Part shown: piece by piece, positions 1-8,542 of the stretch
How the letters are laid out: each line of letters begins with the position of its first letter
Position numbering within the stretch: position 1 is the first letter of the stretch
NCBI GenBank assembly: GCA_902597175.1
Contig: CACJWN010000008.1
Location: 1-51,526, forward strand
Source: an uncultured Pelagibacteraceae bacterium
Lineage (GTDB): Bacteria; Pseudomonadota; Alphaproteobacteria; Pelagibacterales; Pelagibacteraceae
Length of the DNA: 51,526 nucleotides
Direction: 5' to 3'
Notes under the pieces: model-generated
Seen by the model: only the letters and a program-made list of their open reading frames with translations
Databases searched by the model: none
Told to the model about the DNA's origin: nothing
Translations under genes and position numbers: made by a program

Positions 1-58
1 ACTATCTAATTCCGATTCTTATTTGAAAAATATATCAAATCAGATATTAGAAAATTAA
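1..58 (+). CDS. C-terminal tail of an upstream gene (partial, unidentified)
   Basis: An open frame enters from the left edge (codons start at base 2) and ends at a TAA at 56-58, giving an 18-residue tail that ends in QILEN. The beta-propeller lipoprotein starts 12 nt further on, so the two are probably co-transcribed. The tail is too short to identify. In related bacteria a TPR protein of the YfgM type often precedes BamB-like genes, which is a guess here. The other two forward frames are stopped within this stretch. Confidence 0.45.
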   Translation, partial: LSNSDSYLKNISNQILEN

Positions 59-70
59 ATTTGCAAATAA

Positions 71-1396
71 ATGAAAAAAAAGATTTTATTTCTATTCATT
101 ATTATATTTTATAGTTGTTCATTTGATAATAAATCTGGTATTTGGAAAAATGAGAATCTTGAATCTAAAGATGTAAACGATACTTTCAGAGAATTTAAAA
201 AGCTTGCAATAACTTACAGTCCTTTCAAAAAAATCGTAAAGATCCCAAACAACTTTGAGTTTAAAGTTCCTGCTATAGCGAATGCAACAGAATGGAATGA
301 TATTTTTTTAAGCGATACTAACAATCTATTTAACCTTAAATATTCCAACTTGAACAAACAAAATTTTAGAAGCAAAAAAATCTCAAGAAAAAGTATTACA
401 AATTACATTTTATCGGAAAACAACAATATAATATGCAGTGATTTAAACGGAAATATATTTATTTTTTCATTAATTGAAAAAAAATTAATTAATAAATTCA
501 ATTTTTATAAGAAAAAATTTAGAAATATAGAAAAAAAATTAAATCTTATAGTAGAAAATGGGATAATTTATGTTTCCGATAATATTGGCTTTTTATATGC
601 ATATGATTATGAGAAAAGTAGAGTTATTTGGGCAAAAAATTATAAAATTCCTTTTCGCTCTAATTTGAAAATATCTGAAGATAAATTATTAGCCTCAAAT
701 CAAAATAATAATTTATATTTTTTTAATAAATATTCTGGAGAAATTAAAAAACTAATTCCAACAGAGGAAACTGTTGTGAAAAATTTATTCATAAATAATT
801 TATCCTTAAATAATAATTATACTTTTTTTTTAAATACCTATGGATCATTATATGCTGTATCAAAAAAAGACATGGAAATAAAATGGTTCGTAAATTTAAA
901 TCAATCTTTGGATATTAATCCAAGCAATTTATTTATGGGAAATCAAATAGTTAATAATAATCAAAAAATTGTAGTAAACTCTAATCAATCTACATTTATT
1001 CTAGACTCTAAGACGGGTGCGATACTTTTTAAAAAGAATTTTAGCTCGATTATTAGACCAATAATTATTGATCAATATTTCCTTTCAATAAGTAAAAATA
1101 ATTATTTAATTATGACGAATATAAATAATGGCAAAATATTATATTCCCTAGACATAAGTCAAGAAGTTGCAAATTTTTTAAAAAGCAAAAAAAGAGAAAT
1201 TCAAATTAAAACTATGATGATAGTGAATGATAATATTTATATTTTTTTGAAAAACTCTTTCCTTTTAAAGTTTGATCTCAATGGTACCCTTAAGGGTATT
1301 AATAAACTTCCTAATAAGCTTAATACTTTCCCAATTATCATTGATGGCTCAATGGCTTATTTTGATTTTAAAAATAGACTATCGGTATTAAATTAA
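71..1396 (+). CDS. BamB-like PQQ/beta-propeller outer-membrane lipoprotein
   Basis: Probable periplasmic lipoprotein of the BamB/PQQ-repeat family, whose best-known member is the scaffold subunit of the BAM machine that inserts outer-membrane beta-barrels. The 441-residue product begins with a short lysine-rich then hydrophobic stretch ending in a lipobox-like FYSC, with Cys16 as likely lipidation site. The rest is a series of beta-rich repeats with propeller-type signatures such as NGIIYVSDNIGFLYAYD, SKTGAILFKKNF and NNGKILYSLD. Length is slightly above E. coli BamB (about 390). The gene ends tail-to-tail with purF, sharing TTAA. In many proteobacteria the partner der/engA lies next to this gene, but not here. 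The BamB role is inferred from fold and lipobox; a different propeller lipoprotein is possible. Confidence 0.75.
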   Translation: MKKKILFLFIIIFYSCSFDNKSGIWKNENLESKDVNDTFREFKKLAITYSPFKKIVKIPNNFEFKVPAIANATEWNDIFLSDTNNLFNLKYSNLNKQNFRSKKISRKSITNYILSENNNIICSDLNGNIFIFSLIEKKLINKFNFYKKKFRNIEKKLNLIVENGIIYVSDNIGFLYAYDYEKSRVIWAKNYKIPFRSNLKISEDKLLASNQNNNLYFFNKYSGEIKKLIPTEETVVKNLFINNLSLNNNYTFFLNTYGSLYAVSKKDMEIKWFVNLNQSLDINPSNLFMGNQIVNNNQKIVVNSNQSTFILDSKTGAILFKKNFSSIIRPIIIDQYFLSISKNNYLIMTNINNGKILYSLDISQEVANFLKSKKREIQIKTMMIVNDNIYIFLKNSFLLKFDLNGTLKGINKLPNKLNTFPIIIDGSMAYFDFKNRLSVLN

Positions 1397-2862
1397 CTAT
1401 TAGATTTACCGCTCAATAAAGATAATTGCTTAACTTTTAACCCTTTTAAGTTATCTGCAGGTTCTATTGGATAATCTCCAGTAAAGTAATGATCGCTAAA
1501 TTGTGGATAACTGTCGTTTCTTTTTTCACCTGACAAAGCTTTGTAAAGACCGTCTAAACTTAAAAATTTAAGAGATTTTGCATTAATGTACTCAGTCATT
1601 TCTCTTATATTTTTTTTATGTGCAAGTAATTCTTTCTCTGTCGGCATATCTACTCCATAAAAGTCAGGATATTTTATTTCTGGGCATGCTATCCTCACGT
1701 GAACTTCTCTCGCACCACTCTCATATAGCATTTTAACTATTTTATGGCATGTAGTCCCTCTTACTAAAGAGTCATCAATTAAAATTATTGATTTATTTTT
1801 TACTATTGTTTTAGTTGAACTCAGCTTTAATTTTACTCCCAAACTTCGTATATTTTGCGAAGGTTCAATAAAAGTTCTGCCAACATAGTGGTTTCTAATT
1901 AGACCTAACTCAAATAACTTTTTAGATTGTTCAGCATATCCAAGTGCAGCTGGCACGCCAGAATCAGGCACCGGGACAACAAAATCCGCACTCAAATCAG
2001 TTTCTTTTGCAAGTTCAGAACCTAAATTTTTTCTATATTCATAAGCACATTTTCCATTAATTAAACTATCCGGTCTTGCAAAATAAATATATTCAAATAC
2101 ACATGGTCTAGGTTTTTGGATTGGGAATGGCTTAATGCTTTCAAGTTTTTCGTTTTCAACAAACACTATTTCTCCATTTTCTACCTCTCTTATAAATTTA
2201 GCTCCTACTATATCTAAAGCACAGGTCTCTGAAGCAAAAATATAAGAGTTCTTAAGTTTTCCAATTACTAGCGGCCTTATTCCAAATGGATCTCTCACAC
2301 CAACTAATTTTTTATTTGTCATCAGAATTAATGAATATCCACCTTGAATTTGAAAAAGAGCATCAATCAACTTATCTAAAAATTTAATTCTTTTAGATTT
2401 TGCAATTAGCTGGACAATCGTTTCTGTATCACTTGTTGTTCGAAATATTGCTCCATCTTTAACAAGATTTTCTCTTAAAAGCAGCGCATTAGTTAGATTA
2501 CCATTGTGAGCTACACTTAATCCACCCATGTGTAAGTCAGCGAAAAATGGTTGAATATTTCTTAATGAAGTCTCTCCGGTGGTTGAGTATCTATTGTGAC
2601 CAATTGCAAATTCTCCAGGTAATTTTTTTATAATTTCTGAATTTGTAAAGTGATCCCCAACTAATCCTTGTCTTTTTTCAGAGTGGTAATTTTTTCCATC
2701 AAATGAGACTATTCCACATCCTTCTTGCCCTCTATGTTGTAAAGCATGTAATCCTAAAGCTACAAGTGCAGAGGCATCAATGTGGTTTGAAATTCCAAAA
2801 ATTCCACATTCCTCTTGTAACTTATCTGAATTAAATTTTTTCAATTTTTTCTTTCGTATCAA
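1393..2862 (-). CDS. purF: amidophosphoribosyltransferase
   Basis: Catalyses the first committed step of purine synthesis, PRPP plus glutamine to 5-phosphoribosylamine. The 489-residue product has an N-terminal Ntn glutaminase domain whose nucleophile is Cys19 in EECGIFG, followed by RGQEGCGI and HNRYSTTG, and a C-terminal phosphoribosyltransferase domain with the PRPP loop IILIDDSLVRGTT at about 359-371. The residues before Cys19 should be removed as a propeptide. The C-terminal cysteine pair that binds 4Fe-4S in Bacillus-type enzymes is absent (the region reads SDHYFTGDYP), so this is probably a cluster-free form. No ATG is available: the start is a TTG at 2862, with a second TTG at 2844 that would leave a 12-residue propeptide. 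The 5' end overlaps cvpA by 32 nt, suggesting translational coupling. Confidence 0.97.
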   Translation of the reverse strand: MIRKKKLKKFNSDKLQEECGIFGISNHIDASALVALGLHALQHRGQEGCGIVSFDGKNYHSEKRQGLVGDHFTNSEIIKKLPGEFAIGHNRYSTTGETSLRNIQPFFADLHMGGLSVAHNGNLTNALLLRENLVKDGAIFRTTSDTETIVQLIAKSKRIKFLDKLIDALFQIQGGYSLILMTNKKLVGVRDPFGIRPLVIGKLKNSYIFASETCALDIVGAKFIREVENGEIVFVENEKLESIKPFPIQKPRPCVFEYIYFARPDSLINGKCAYEYRKNLGSELAKETDLSADFVVPVPDSGVPAALGYAEQSKKLFELGLIRNHYVGRTFIEPSQNIRSLGVKLKLSSTKTIVKNKSIILIDDSLVRGTTCHKIVKMLYESGAREVHVRIACPEIKYPDFYGVDMPTEKELLAHKKNIREMTEYINAKSLKFLSLDGLYKALSGEKRNDSYPQFSDHYFTGDYPIEPADNLKGLKVKQLSLLSGKSNS

Positions 2863-3376
2863 TTAAATCTTTATTTGAAGGAAATTCTTCAATCAATAAT
2901 TTGCTTCCTTTGTAAATTATATTAAAGGATTTTGCTCTATCCGCAGATATACCCCAATTTTTATAAGGATAAAACCAATTAAATAAAGTAAATATACACA
3001 CACACACCACGTATCCCTTAAAAACACCAAATATTAAGCCAAAAGTTTTATCAATTGAACCAACTCCAGTCCAAGTTACTGCTCTGCTTAAAGCTTTTCC
3101 AATCACAATTAATAGAAATAAAGTAAAAATAAAAATAGCAATGCCTAATCCTACATTGTTTATAAATTCAGACTCAATATAATCACTTACATAGGGCTGA
3201 AGTTTTGGTACTAAAATTATTGTAATTATCGTAGAAAGTACCCATTTCATAAATGAAATCAAACTTAGTGAAAAACCTTTAAAAAAACATTGAACAATGG
3301 TGTAAATCATGACAATGGCAACAACTATGTCGAATAAATTTATGTTTACTAAAATATTATATACTTGTTCCAACAT
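2831..3376 (-). CDS. cvpA: CvpA family inner-membrane protein
   Basis: Small integral membrane protein of the CvpA (colicin V production) family. The 181-residue product has about four hydrophobic segments (near 14-31, 40-58, 74-92 and 113-134) and a family-typical GSIDKTFGLIFGVFKGYVV stretch near the last. CvpA proteins are linked to envelope stress resistance, but their biochemical function is unsettled. It sits directly upstream of purF, the classical cvpA-purF pairing, and its ATG overlaps the stop of the upstream exporter gene by one base (TAATG). The last 32 nt are shared with purF. Confidence 0.9.
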   Translation of the reverse strand: MLEQVYNILVNINLFDIVVAIVMIYTIVQCFFKGFSLSLISFMKWVLSTIITIILVPKLQPYVSDYIESEFINNVGLGIAIFIFTLFLLIVIGKALSRAVTWTGVGSIDKTFGLIFGVFKGYVVCVCIFTLFNWFYPYKNWGISADRAKSFNIIYKGSKLLIEEFPSNKDLIDTKEKIEKI

Positions 3377-5850
3377 TACAAAGATTTTGTACCATTACCA
3401 AAAGGCTTGTAAACCAAAAGTAATTTAGGAAGTAAAGTCAGCACTGAAATCATTGCTAATAACATAGCCACTCCTGTAAAAAAACCAAAATAAATTGTTG
3501 GAATAAAATTTGATAAAACGAGTATAGAAAATCCAAAAACAATTGTTATTGAAGTATTTAAAATAGCGATACCCACAGTTTGATGGCATCTATCTAAAGT
3601 TTGGTTGTAGTCTTTGATTTTATCAAACTCTTCTTTAAATCTATAAATATAATGGATACTATTATCAACTGCGATACCAATAGTTATTGCAGCAATTGTG
3701 ATTGTCATCATGTCAAGAGGAATGTTCATAAAACCAATAATTCCAAGAATAAAAAAAGCAGCAATAAAGTTTGGCACTATTCCTATAAAAGATAAAGTAA
3801 CATTTCTAAATAGGATAAAAAACATTAAAAATATTCCTAACATGACAATTCCTAAAGTAAGAATTTGAGATTTAAATAAACTTTGTAGTAAATTATTGAA
3901 CAAAATTAAAACACCCGTCAATTTATACTCTTCTTTTTCTAAATTCAATTTAATGTTAAGATCACTATTAATCTTTTTTATTAAATCATCTCGCCTTAAG
4001 TTTTCTAGAGAGTCTTTTACTCTTACAGAAATTCTGGCTTCATCTTCTTCAACTGAAATATAAGGTGATATAATTTCTTGTTTTATTTCCTCTGGAATTT
4101 TGCTGTACAAAACTGCAATTTCTAAACTCTGTAATTCTTTTTTATTTAAATCTTCTGCAACTCTTAAGATAGATCCAAAAGATATAACCTTACCTATTTC
4201 TGGCAAGGAGTCTAAATAGTCATGTACCTTTAGAATTTTATCCATTTTATCTCTCGTAAACCAATATTTTGATCTATCATCTTCTTTTTCATTATCTTCA
4301 TCCCATTCAGAAAATTCATCGTCATCCATTTTTTTATTTTTTGTAGATGGAAATTTTAGAATTACATTTAAAGGTGTAGTTCCTCCAAGATCATCATCAA
4401 TTTTTTTCATCCCTTTATAAATCTCAGTTTCTTTGTCAAAGTAATTAATAAAACTATTTTCTACTTTTAGTTTTGATATTCCGAATATACTAAAAAAAAC
4501 TATTATTAAAGTGGGTCCAAATATAAAAATCTTATTTCTTTTAGCGATAGAGCCTAGTATTGAAGTTATAAATGATTTATCTTTATTTTTTAAATCAATT
4601 TCATTTTCATTAGCAAAAATATTTAATAGAGAAGGCAAAAGTGTAAAAGTTACTATTAACGAAATAAGTAATCCTAGTGTCATCATCCAACCAAAATCAA
4701 TAATTGGTTTTATTCCACTGAATATTAAAGACAAAAAAGCACAAATAGTTGTTAATACAGTATATAAAATAGGAGGCATCATTTTTTTACTCGCCAAAAT
4801 GATTACTTCTCCTTTTGGTAAAAGTGGAAATTCCTTTTTCAATTGTAAAAATCTTACAGTAACATGGATATTCATAGCCATGTTTAGTATTAACATTAAA
4901 GCAATAAAATTTGATGAAATAACAGTAACTTTCCAACCAACTAAACCTAGAAAGCCAATCATAATTATAACTGATGTAGCACAACCAATTAAAGGCATAA
5001 TTACCCATTTAATTTTTTTGAAAATTAACCAAAGAGTAAAAATTATAAATATAAACACTCCAACCCCGAATACAATTATGTCATTTTTTATAAAACTCAT
5101 CATGTCATCAGCAATCATTGGAATCCCGCCTAAATGAATTTTTGCATTCTCTCCGTATTTATTTATTATATCCCGTATTTCATTTATATTTTGATGGTTT
5201 CGAGTATTATAAAGATTCTTGTATTCTTCGTACTCTTTTAGAAATTTTTTATAATTTTTTTTCTCCTCTTTTTTTAATCCAGTCTCAATTGATTGATTAT
5301 AATATTTATCTTTAACTTTGATATACTCAGCCAATCTTTCATCTTTTTTTAAATAAACTACTATTCCTGAAGTTTTGCCATCTTCACTAATTACATAATT
5401 TTTATATATAGGACTATTAAGTATCTCCTCAAAACCTCGATTTCTATCAATTTCAGGATAAGCCAAAGTTTTATAATTTTTTAACCTATCCATTAAATTC
5501 TCATCTGTACTTTTTAATAAAGGGACATCAATTACAGTTATTACACTGTCTACCCAGGTCAATTTTTCTATTTTTGATTTTAATAACTGTAAGTTGAGTA
5601 TAGTTTCTTTATCAGTAAAGCTTGATACAGGTGTATAAGTGAGAACTAAGAAATCTTTAGATTTATATCTTTCGTTAATTTCCCTTAAATATTTAAGGTC
5701 TTTGTCACCCTCTAAAAGAAGAGCATCGGAGGAGGCATCCAGATTAAAATTTTTAGCTTTATAAAGTGAGAAAACAATTAATCCTAATAACAAAAAAAGA
5801 GTTATTCTTGAGAAATCTATTACAAATTTTTTATAAATATAAGACCACAT
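3376..5850 (-). CDS. RND/MMPL-family exporter
   Basis: Large inner-membrane transporter of the RND superfamily, MMPL branch, probably driving proton-coupled export of a lipid or hydrophobic compound; the substrate cannot be read from sequence. The 824-residue product has the duplicated RND plan: one membrane helix at 11-31, a long extracytoplasmic loop, a helix cluster at about 255-420, a second helix near 440, a second extracytoplasmic loop, and a final cluster from about 662 to 815. The motif GIAVDNSIHY near 726 carries the intramembrane Asp typical of this group. The second loop contains a highly acidic insertion (KKMDDDEFSEWDEDNEKEDD). There is no neighbouring membrane-fusion or outer-membrane partner. 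It lies between cvpA and dnaB, where many alphaproteobacteria have radA and alr. Confidence 0.85.
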   Translation of the reverse strand: MWSYIYKKFVIDFSRITLFLLLGLIVFSLYKAKNFNLDASSDALLLEGDKDLKYLREINERYKSKDFLVLTYTPVSSFTDKETILNLQLLKSKIEKLTWVDSVITVIDVPLLKSTDENLMDRLKNYKTLAYPEIDRNRGFEEILNSPIYKNYVISEDGKTSGIVVYLKKDERLAEYIKVKDKYYNQSIETGLKKEEKKNYKKFLKEYEEYKNLYNTRNHQNINEIRDIINKYGENAKIHLGGIPMIADDMMSFIKNDIIVFGVGVFIFIIFTLWLIFKKIKWVIMPLIGCATSVIIMIGFLGLVGWKVTVISSNFIALMLILNMAMNIHVTVRFLQLKKEFPLLPKGEVIILASKKMMPPILYTVLTTICAFLSLIFSGIKPIIDFGWMMTLGLLISLIVTFTLLPSLLNIFANENEIDLKNKDKSFITSILGSIAKRNKIFIFGPTLIIVFFSIFGISKLKVENSFINYFDKETEIYKGMKKIDDDLGGTTPLNVILKFPSTKNKKMDDDEFSEWDEDNEKEDDRSKYWFTRDKMDKILKVHDYLDSLPEIGKVISFGSILRVAEDLNKKELQSLEIAVLYSKIPEEIKQEIISPYISVEEDEARISVRVKDSLENLRRDDLIKKINSDLNIKLNLEKEEYKLTGVLILFNNLLQSLFKSQILTLGIVMLGIFLMFFILFRNVTLSFIGIVPNFIAAFFILGIIGFMNIPLDMMTITIAAITIGIAVDNSIHYIYRFKEEFDKIKDYNQTLDRCHQTVGIAILNTSITIVFGFSILVLSNFIPTIYFGFFTGVAMLLAMISVLTLLPKLLLVYKPFGNGTKSL

Positions 5851-5903
5851 CAGAATAATTCAGATATATCGTAATTTATTTATAACTAAAGGAAAAACTG
5901 GGT

Positions 5904-7331
5904 CTAATTTTTGCTTAAATCTTTAAATTTAGTGTAAATTCCTTCAAACTCGACTTTAACGGTGCCAGTTGGGCCATGTCTTTGTTTTCCGAGTATAATG
6001 TCAGCAAGACCATTTACATCATTCATCTTTGATTGCCATTCTGCATGCTCTATAGAACCTAATTTAGGTTGTTTCCTCTCCAAATAATAAGCCTCTCTAT
6101 AAACAAACATTACAACATCTGCGTCTTGTTCAATAGAACCTGATTCTCTTAAATCAGCTAACTGAGGCTGTTTATCATCTCTTTGTTCCACTGCTCTTGA
6201 CAATTGTGATAAAGCTAAAACTGGCACTGACAATTCTTTGGCTAGAGCCTTTAAACCTTGAGTTATTTCTGAAATTTCCTGAACTCTACCGTCATTTTTA
6301 TTTAAGCTTGACCTCATTAATTGAATATAATCGACAACTACCAGATTTAACCCGTGCAACCTTTTTATTCTTCTAGCTCTATTACTTAGTGTTGCTATAG
6401 TGATGGCGGGGGTTTCGTCTATAAATAAAGGCAGATTGTATATATTTCTTGAAGTTTCTATATATCTATTTATTTCCTCCTCTGAAACTTTTCCTCTTCT
6501 TATGTCATCAGATCTAATTTTTGCTTGTTCAGACAAAATTCTAGTTGATAACTGTTCAGATGACATCTCTAATGAAAAAAAGGCGACTGATGATTTTTCC
6601 TCTCTTTTAGAAATATGTTGTGCAGCATTGTAAGCAATGTTAGTTGCTAAAGCAGTTTTTCCCATAGAAGGCCTTCCTGCTAAAATGATTAAATCAGATT
6701 TGTGTAAGCCACCTAACTTTTCATCAAGGTCAGTAAGACCTGTTGGTACTCCAACAATTCCTTGATCACTTTGCATTGCCATGGTTGCCATATGTATAGT
6801 TTGATCTAACGCTTGATTAAATTTTAAATATGATTGAGAGAAAGTTCCTTTTTCTGCTAAATCATAAAGTGATTTTTCAGTTCCCTCAATTATACTCTCT
6901 GCATTCTGTTCATCTGAACTAGCGTTTAAAGTATCTGTAGACAACTTATTAGAAATTAATACTAATTCTCTTCTCAAATACATTTCGTGAACAATTTTAG
7001 CATAATCTATTGCTTGCTTAGGAGAGCTTGAAAACCTTGTAAGCTTTACTAAATATTCAGTTCCACCAACTTCTGTAAGCATATTATCTTTTTCAAAAAA
7101 ATTTTTTAATGTGATTGGATTTGCAACCATCCCTTTGTTGTTTAAACTTTGAATAACATCAAATATTTTTATATGAGCTGGATCGTAAAAAATGGAGGAG
7201 CTTACTATATTAGAAATTTCGTCAATTATATCATTGTTTACAAGTATTGATCCTAGTAGTGCTTGCTCAGCCTCAATATTTGAAGGATGTTTGTTTTCGT
7301 CTTTATTTACAATTGTTTTTATTTCTTCCAC
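5904..7331 (-). CDS. dnaB: replicative DNA helicase
   Basis: Hexameric helicase that unwinds DNA at the replication fork. The product has the N-terminal DnaB domain beginning NIEAEQALLGSIL, a linker, and a RecA-like ATPase domain with Walker A GRPSMGKTAL, Walker B LVVVDYIQLM and the conserved DLRESGSIEQDADVV. The start is uncertain: the open frame extends to a TTG at 7370, but that adds a hydrophobic stretch (SLISFLQAYYVHV) unlike DnaB, so I chose the GTG at 7331; a GTG at 7337 is also possible. None has a clear Shine-Dalgarno sequence. It follows rplI in the ribosomal protein operon, the usual alphaproteobacterial order. A DnaA-box-like 9-mer lies in the gap upstream. Confidence 0.96.
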   Translation of the reverse strand: MEEIKTIVNKDENKHPSNIEAEQALLGSILVNNDIIDEISNIVSSSIFYDPAHIKIFDVIQSLNNKGMVANPITLKNFFEKDNMLTEVGGTEYLVKLTRFSSSPKQAIDYAKIVHEMYLRRELVLISNKLSTDTLNASSDEQNAESIIEGTEKSLYDLAEKGTFSQSYLKFNQALDQTIHMATMAMQSDQGIVGVPTGLTDLDEKLGGLHKSDLIILAGRPSMGKTALATNIAYNAAQHISKREEKSSVAFFSLEMSSEQLSTRILSEQAKIRSDDIRRGKVSEEEINRYIETSRNIYNLPLFIDETPAITIATLSNRARRIKRLHGLNLVVVDYIQLMRSSLNKNDGRVQEISEITQGLKALAKELSVPVLALSQLSRAVEQRDDKQPQLADLRESGSIEQDADVVMFVYREAYYLERKQPKLGSIEHAEWQSKMNDVNGLADIILGKQRHGPTGTVKVEFEGIYTKFKDLSKN

Positions 7332-7395
7332 ATGCACATAATATGCTTGGAGGAAACTTATTAAAGACAAAAGTTACACACGTTTTTTTATAATC

Positions 7396-7404
7396 TGTGG
7401 AAAA
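7396..7404 (-). promoter_or_regulatory. DnaA-box-like 9-mer upstream of dnaB
   Basis: On the minus strand the gap between rplI and dnaB reads TTTTCCACA, which fits the relaxed DnaA-box consensus TTWTNCACA. It begins immediately after the rplI stop codon and lies within about 70 nt of the dnaB start. A single 9-mer can occur by chance in AT-rich DNA, so function is only suggested by position. Confidence 0.35.
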
Positions 7405-7405
7405 G

Positions 7406-7861
7406 TTATTTAGTCTGGGTTTTACTAATTTTCAAAGAGATGTTTGCTTTTACTTCAGAGTGAAAATTTATTTCTACCTTGTAAATACCAATCTTATTCA
7501 GATCCTCTTTTAAAATAATTTGAGACGGGCCAACATCTGCATTAGTTTTTTCTTTAATCAAATTTGATATTTCTTTAGGTTTTATTGAGCCGTATAAATC
7601 TCCATTTTCTTTACTTTCTCTTGAAAATGTAAAAGTTTTGTTATTTACCAACTTAGCTATTTCTTTAAATTTATTCTTTGTCTCTAAATTTTTTCTATTT
7701 AATTCATCCTTTTTTTTATTAACTAAATCAAGATTTTCTTTATTAAATCTCAGAGCCTTACCTTTTTTTAGAAGAAAGTTTCTTCCATAACCATTTTTAA
7801 CCTTGACCTTATCACCAATATTTCCAAGGTTAAGAATATTTTCTAACAAAATTAATTCCAT
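7406..7861 (-). CDS. rplI: 50S ribosomal protein bL9
   Basis: Large-subunit ribosomal protein bL9, which binds 23S rRNA near the L1 stalk. The 151-residue product starts MELILLENILNLGNIGDKV and carries the N-terminal signature GYGRNFLLKKGKAL, followed by the long lysine-rich connecting helix (about 42-75) and a C-terminal rRNA-binding domain with ENGDLYGSIKPKEI. Length is normal. Its ATG overlaps the rpsR stop by one base (TAATG), and dnaB follows 74 nt downstream from the chosen GTG. Confidence 0.98.
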   Translation of the reverse strand: MELILLENILNLGNIGDKVKVKNGYGRNFLLKKGKALRFNKENLDLVNKKKDELNRKNLETKNKFKEIAKLVNNKTFTFSRESKENGDLYGSIKPKEISNLIKEKTNADVGPSQIILKEDLNKIGIYKVEINFHSEVKANISLKISKTQTK

Positions 7862-8133
7862 TAAATAAGTCCTAAGATTTTAGCTTTTTTTATTTCACGA
7901 GTTAATTTTCTTTGTTTATTGTATGAAACAGATGTAATTTTTGAAGATATAATTTTCCCGTTATCAGAAACATACTTTCTAAGCAGACTAACATTTTTAT
8001 AATCAATAATCGGAGCATTTTTTATAGATAGAGGACATTTTTTTGAAAATTTACTATCGGATTTTTGAAACAAGCTTAGCTTATTAAGAGAACCTGTTGT
8101 TTTTCTTTGAAATTTTTTATTTTTTCTTTTCAT
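7861..8133 (-). CDS. rpsR: 30S ribosomal protein bS18
   Basis: Small-subunit protein bS18, which pairs with bS6 on the 30S platform. The 90-residue product has a basic N-terminus and the family core IDYKNVSLLRKYVSDNGKI followed by KQRKLTREIKKAK, which contacts rRNA. It sits between rpsF and rplI and overlaps both by single bases. This tight packing fits stoichiometric synthesis of S6 and S18 from one message. Confidence 0.98.
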   Translation of the reverse strand: MKRKNKKFQRKTTGSLNKLSLFQKSDSKFSKKCPLSIKNAPIIDYKNVSLLRKYVSDNGKIISSKITSVSYNKQRKLTREIKKAKILGLI

Positions 8134-8456
8134 TATTTTTCTTTTTTGAAAAACTCTTTGTTTATGTCTAGTTTTTTATATTTTACTGTGAGATATCTAA
8201 TAATTTTTCCATCTATTTTGATTTTTTTATTAATAGCATCTAAAGTTTTTTTGTCTCCCTCAAATTTGTAATGAATGTAAAAGCCTTTTCTATAATTTTT
8301 GATTTTATTCGCTAAACTAATTAATCCCCATTCTTCGATTTTTAAGACTTTGCCGGATGAACTATTTATAAGTTCATTGTACGTATCTTTAATTACCTTT
8401 AATTCTTTTTCAGCTAAATCTTGTTTAGCAATTATAGTATTTTCGTAAAAAGCCAT
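8133..8456 (-). CDS. rpsF: 30S ribosomal protein bS6
   Basis: Small-subunit protein bS6. The 107-residue product starts MAFYENTIIAKQDL and contains WGLISLANKIKNYRKGFYIHYKF, the family's characteristic central segment, then IIRYLTVKYKK. It is first in the leftward operon rpsF-rpsR-rplI-dnaB. An extended -10 promoter lies about 45-55 nt upstream. Length is normal for a short-tailed S6, without the acidic C-terminal extension and Glu tail of E. coli. Confidence 0.98.
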   Translation of the reverse strand: MAFYENTIIAKQDLAEKELKVIKDTYNELINSSSGKVLKIEEWGLISLANKIKNYRKGFYIHYKFEGDKKTLDAINKKIKIDGKIIRYLTVKYKKLDINKEFFKKEK

Positions 8457-8490
8457 ATAATGTTTTTAATCTTTTAAGTGGTGGGTTATA

Positions 8491-8509
8491 CTATAATGAA
8501 GGATTATAG
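8491..8509. promoter_or_regulatory. overlapping divergent -10 boxes in a perfect palindrome (rpsF/fabD)
   Basis: The sequence CTATAATGAAGGATTATAG is a perfect 7-bp inverted repeat with a 5-bp spacer. Each arm contains TATAAT, one reading right toward fabD (8492-8497) and one reading left toward rpsF (8503-8508). The leftward box is preceded by TGC, making it an extended -10. No good TTGACA-like -35 is present for either. The two promoters would physically overlap, so RNA polymerase could occupy only one at a time. The promoter call is from motif match alone. Confidence 0.55.
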
Positions 8510-8542
8510 CAATACAAATTATTATTGATTAAATTAAGAAAT

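Noticed and set aside
2996-3008. A CA dinucleotide run within cvpA
   Set aside because: It has only about six units, is within coding sequence and reads as ordinary Val/Cys codons on the gene strand; too short to call a microsatellite of interest.
4511-5137. A 208-codon open frame antisense to the RND exporter
   Set aside because: It lies wholly inside the exporter gene, which has clear RND architecture, and its translation has no domain. Long antisense frames are a by-product of AT-rich codon use.
7332-7370. A longer dnaB start at TTG 7370
   Set aside because: The added residues are hydrophobic and unlike DnaB N-termini, with no ribosome-binding site. It is kept only as an alternative.
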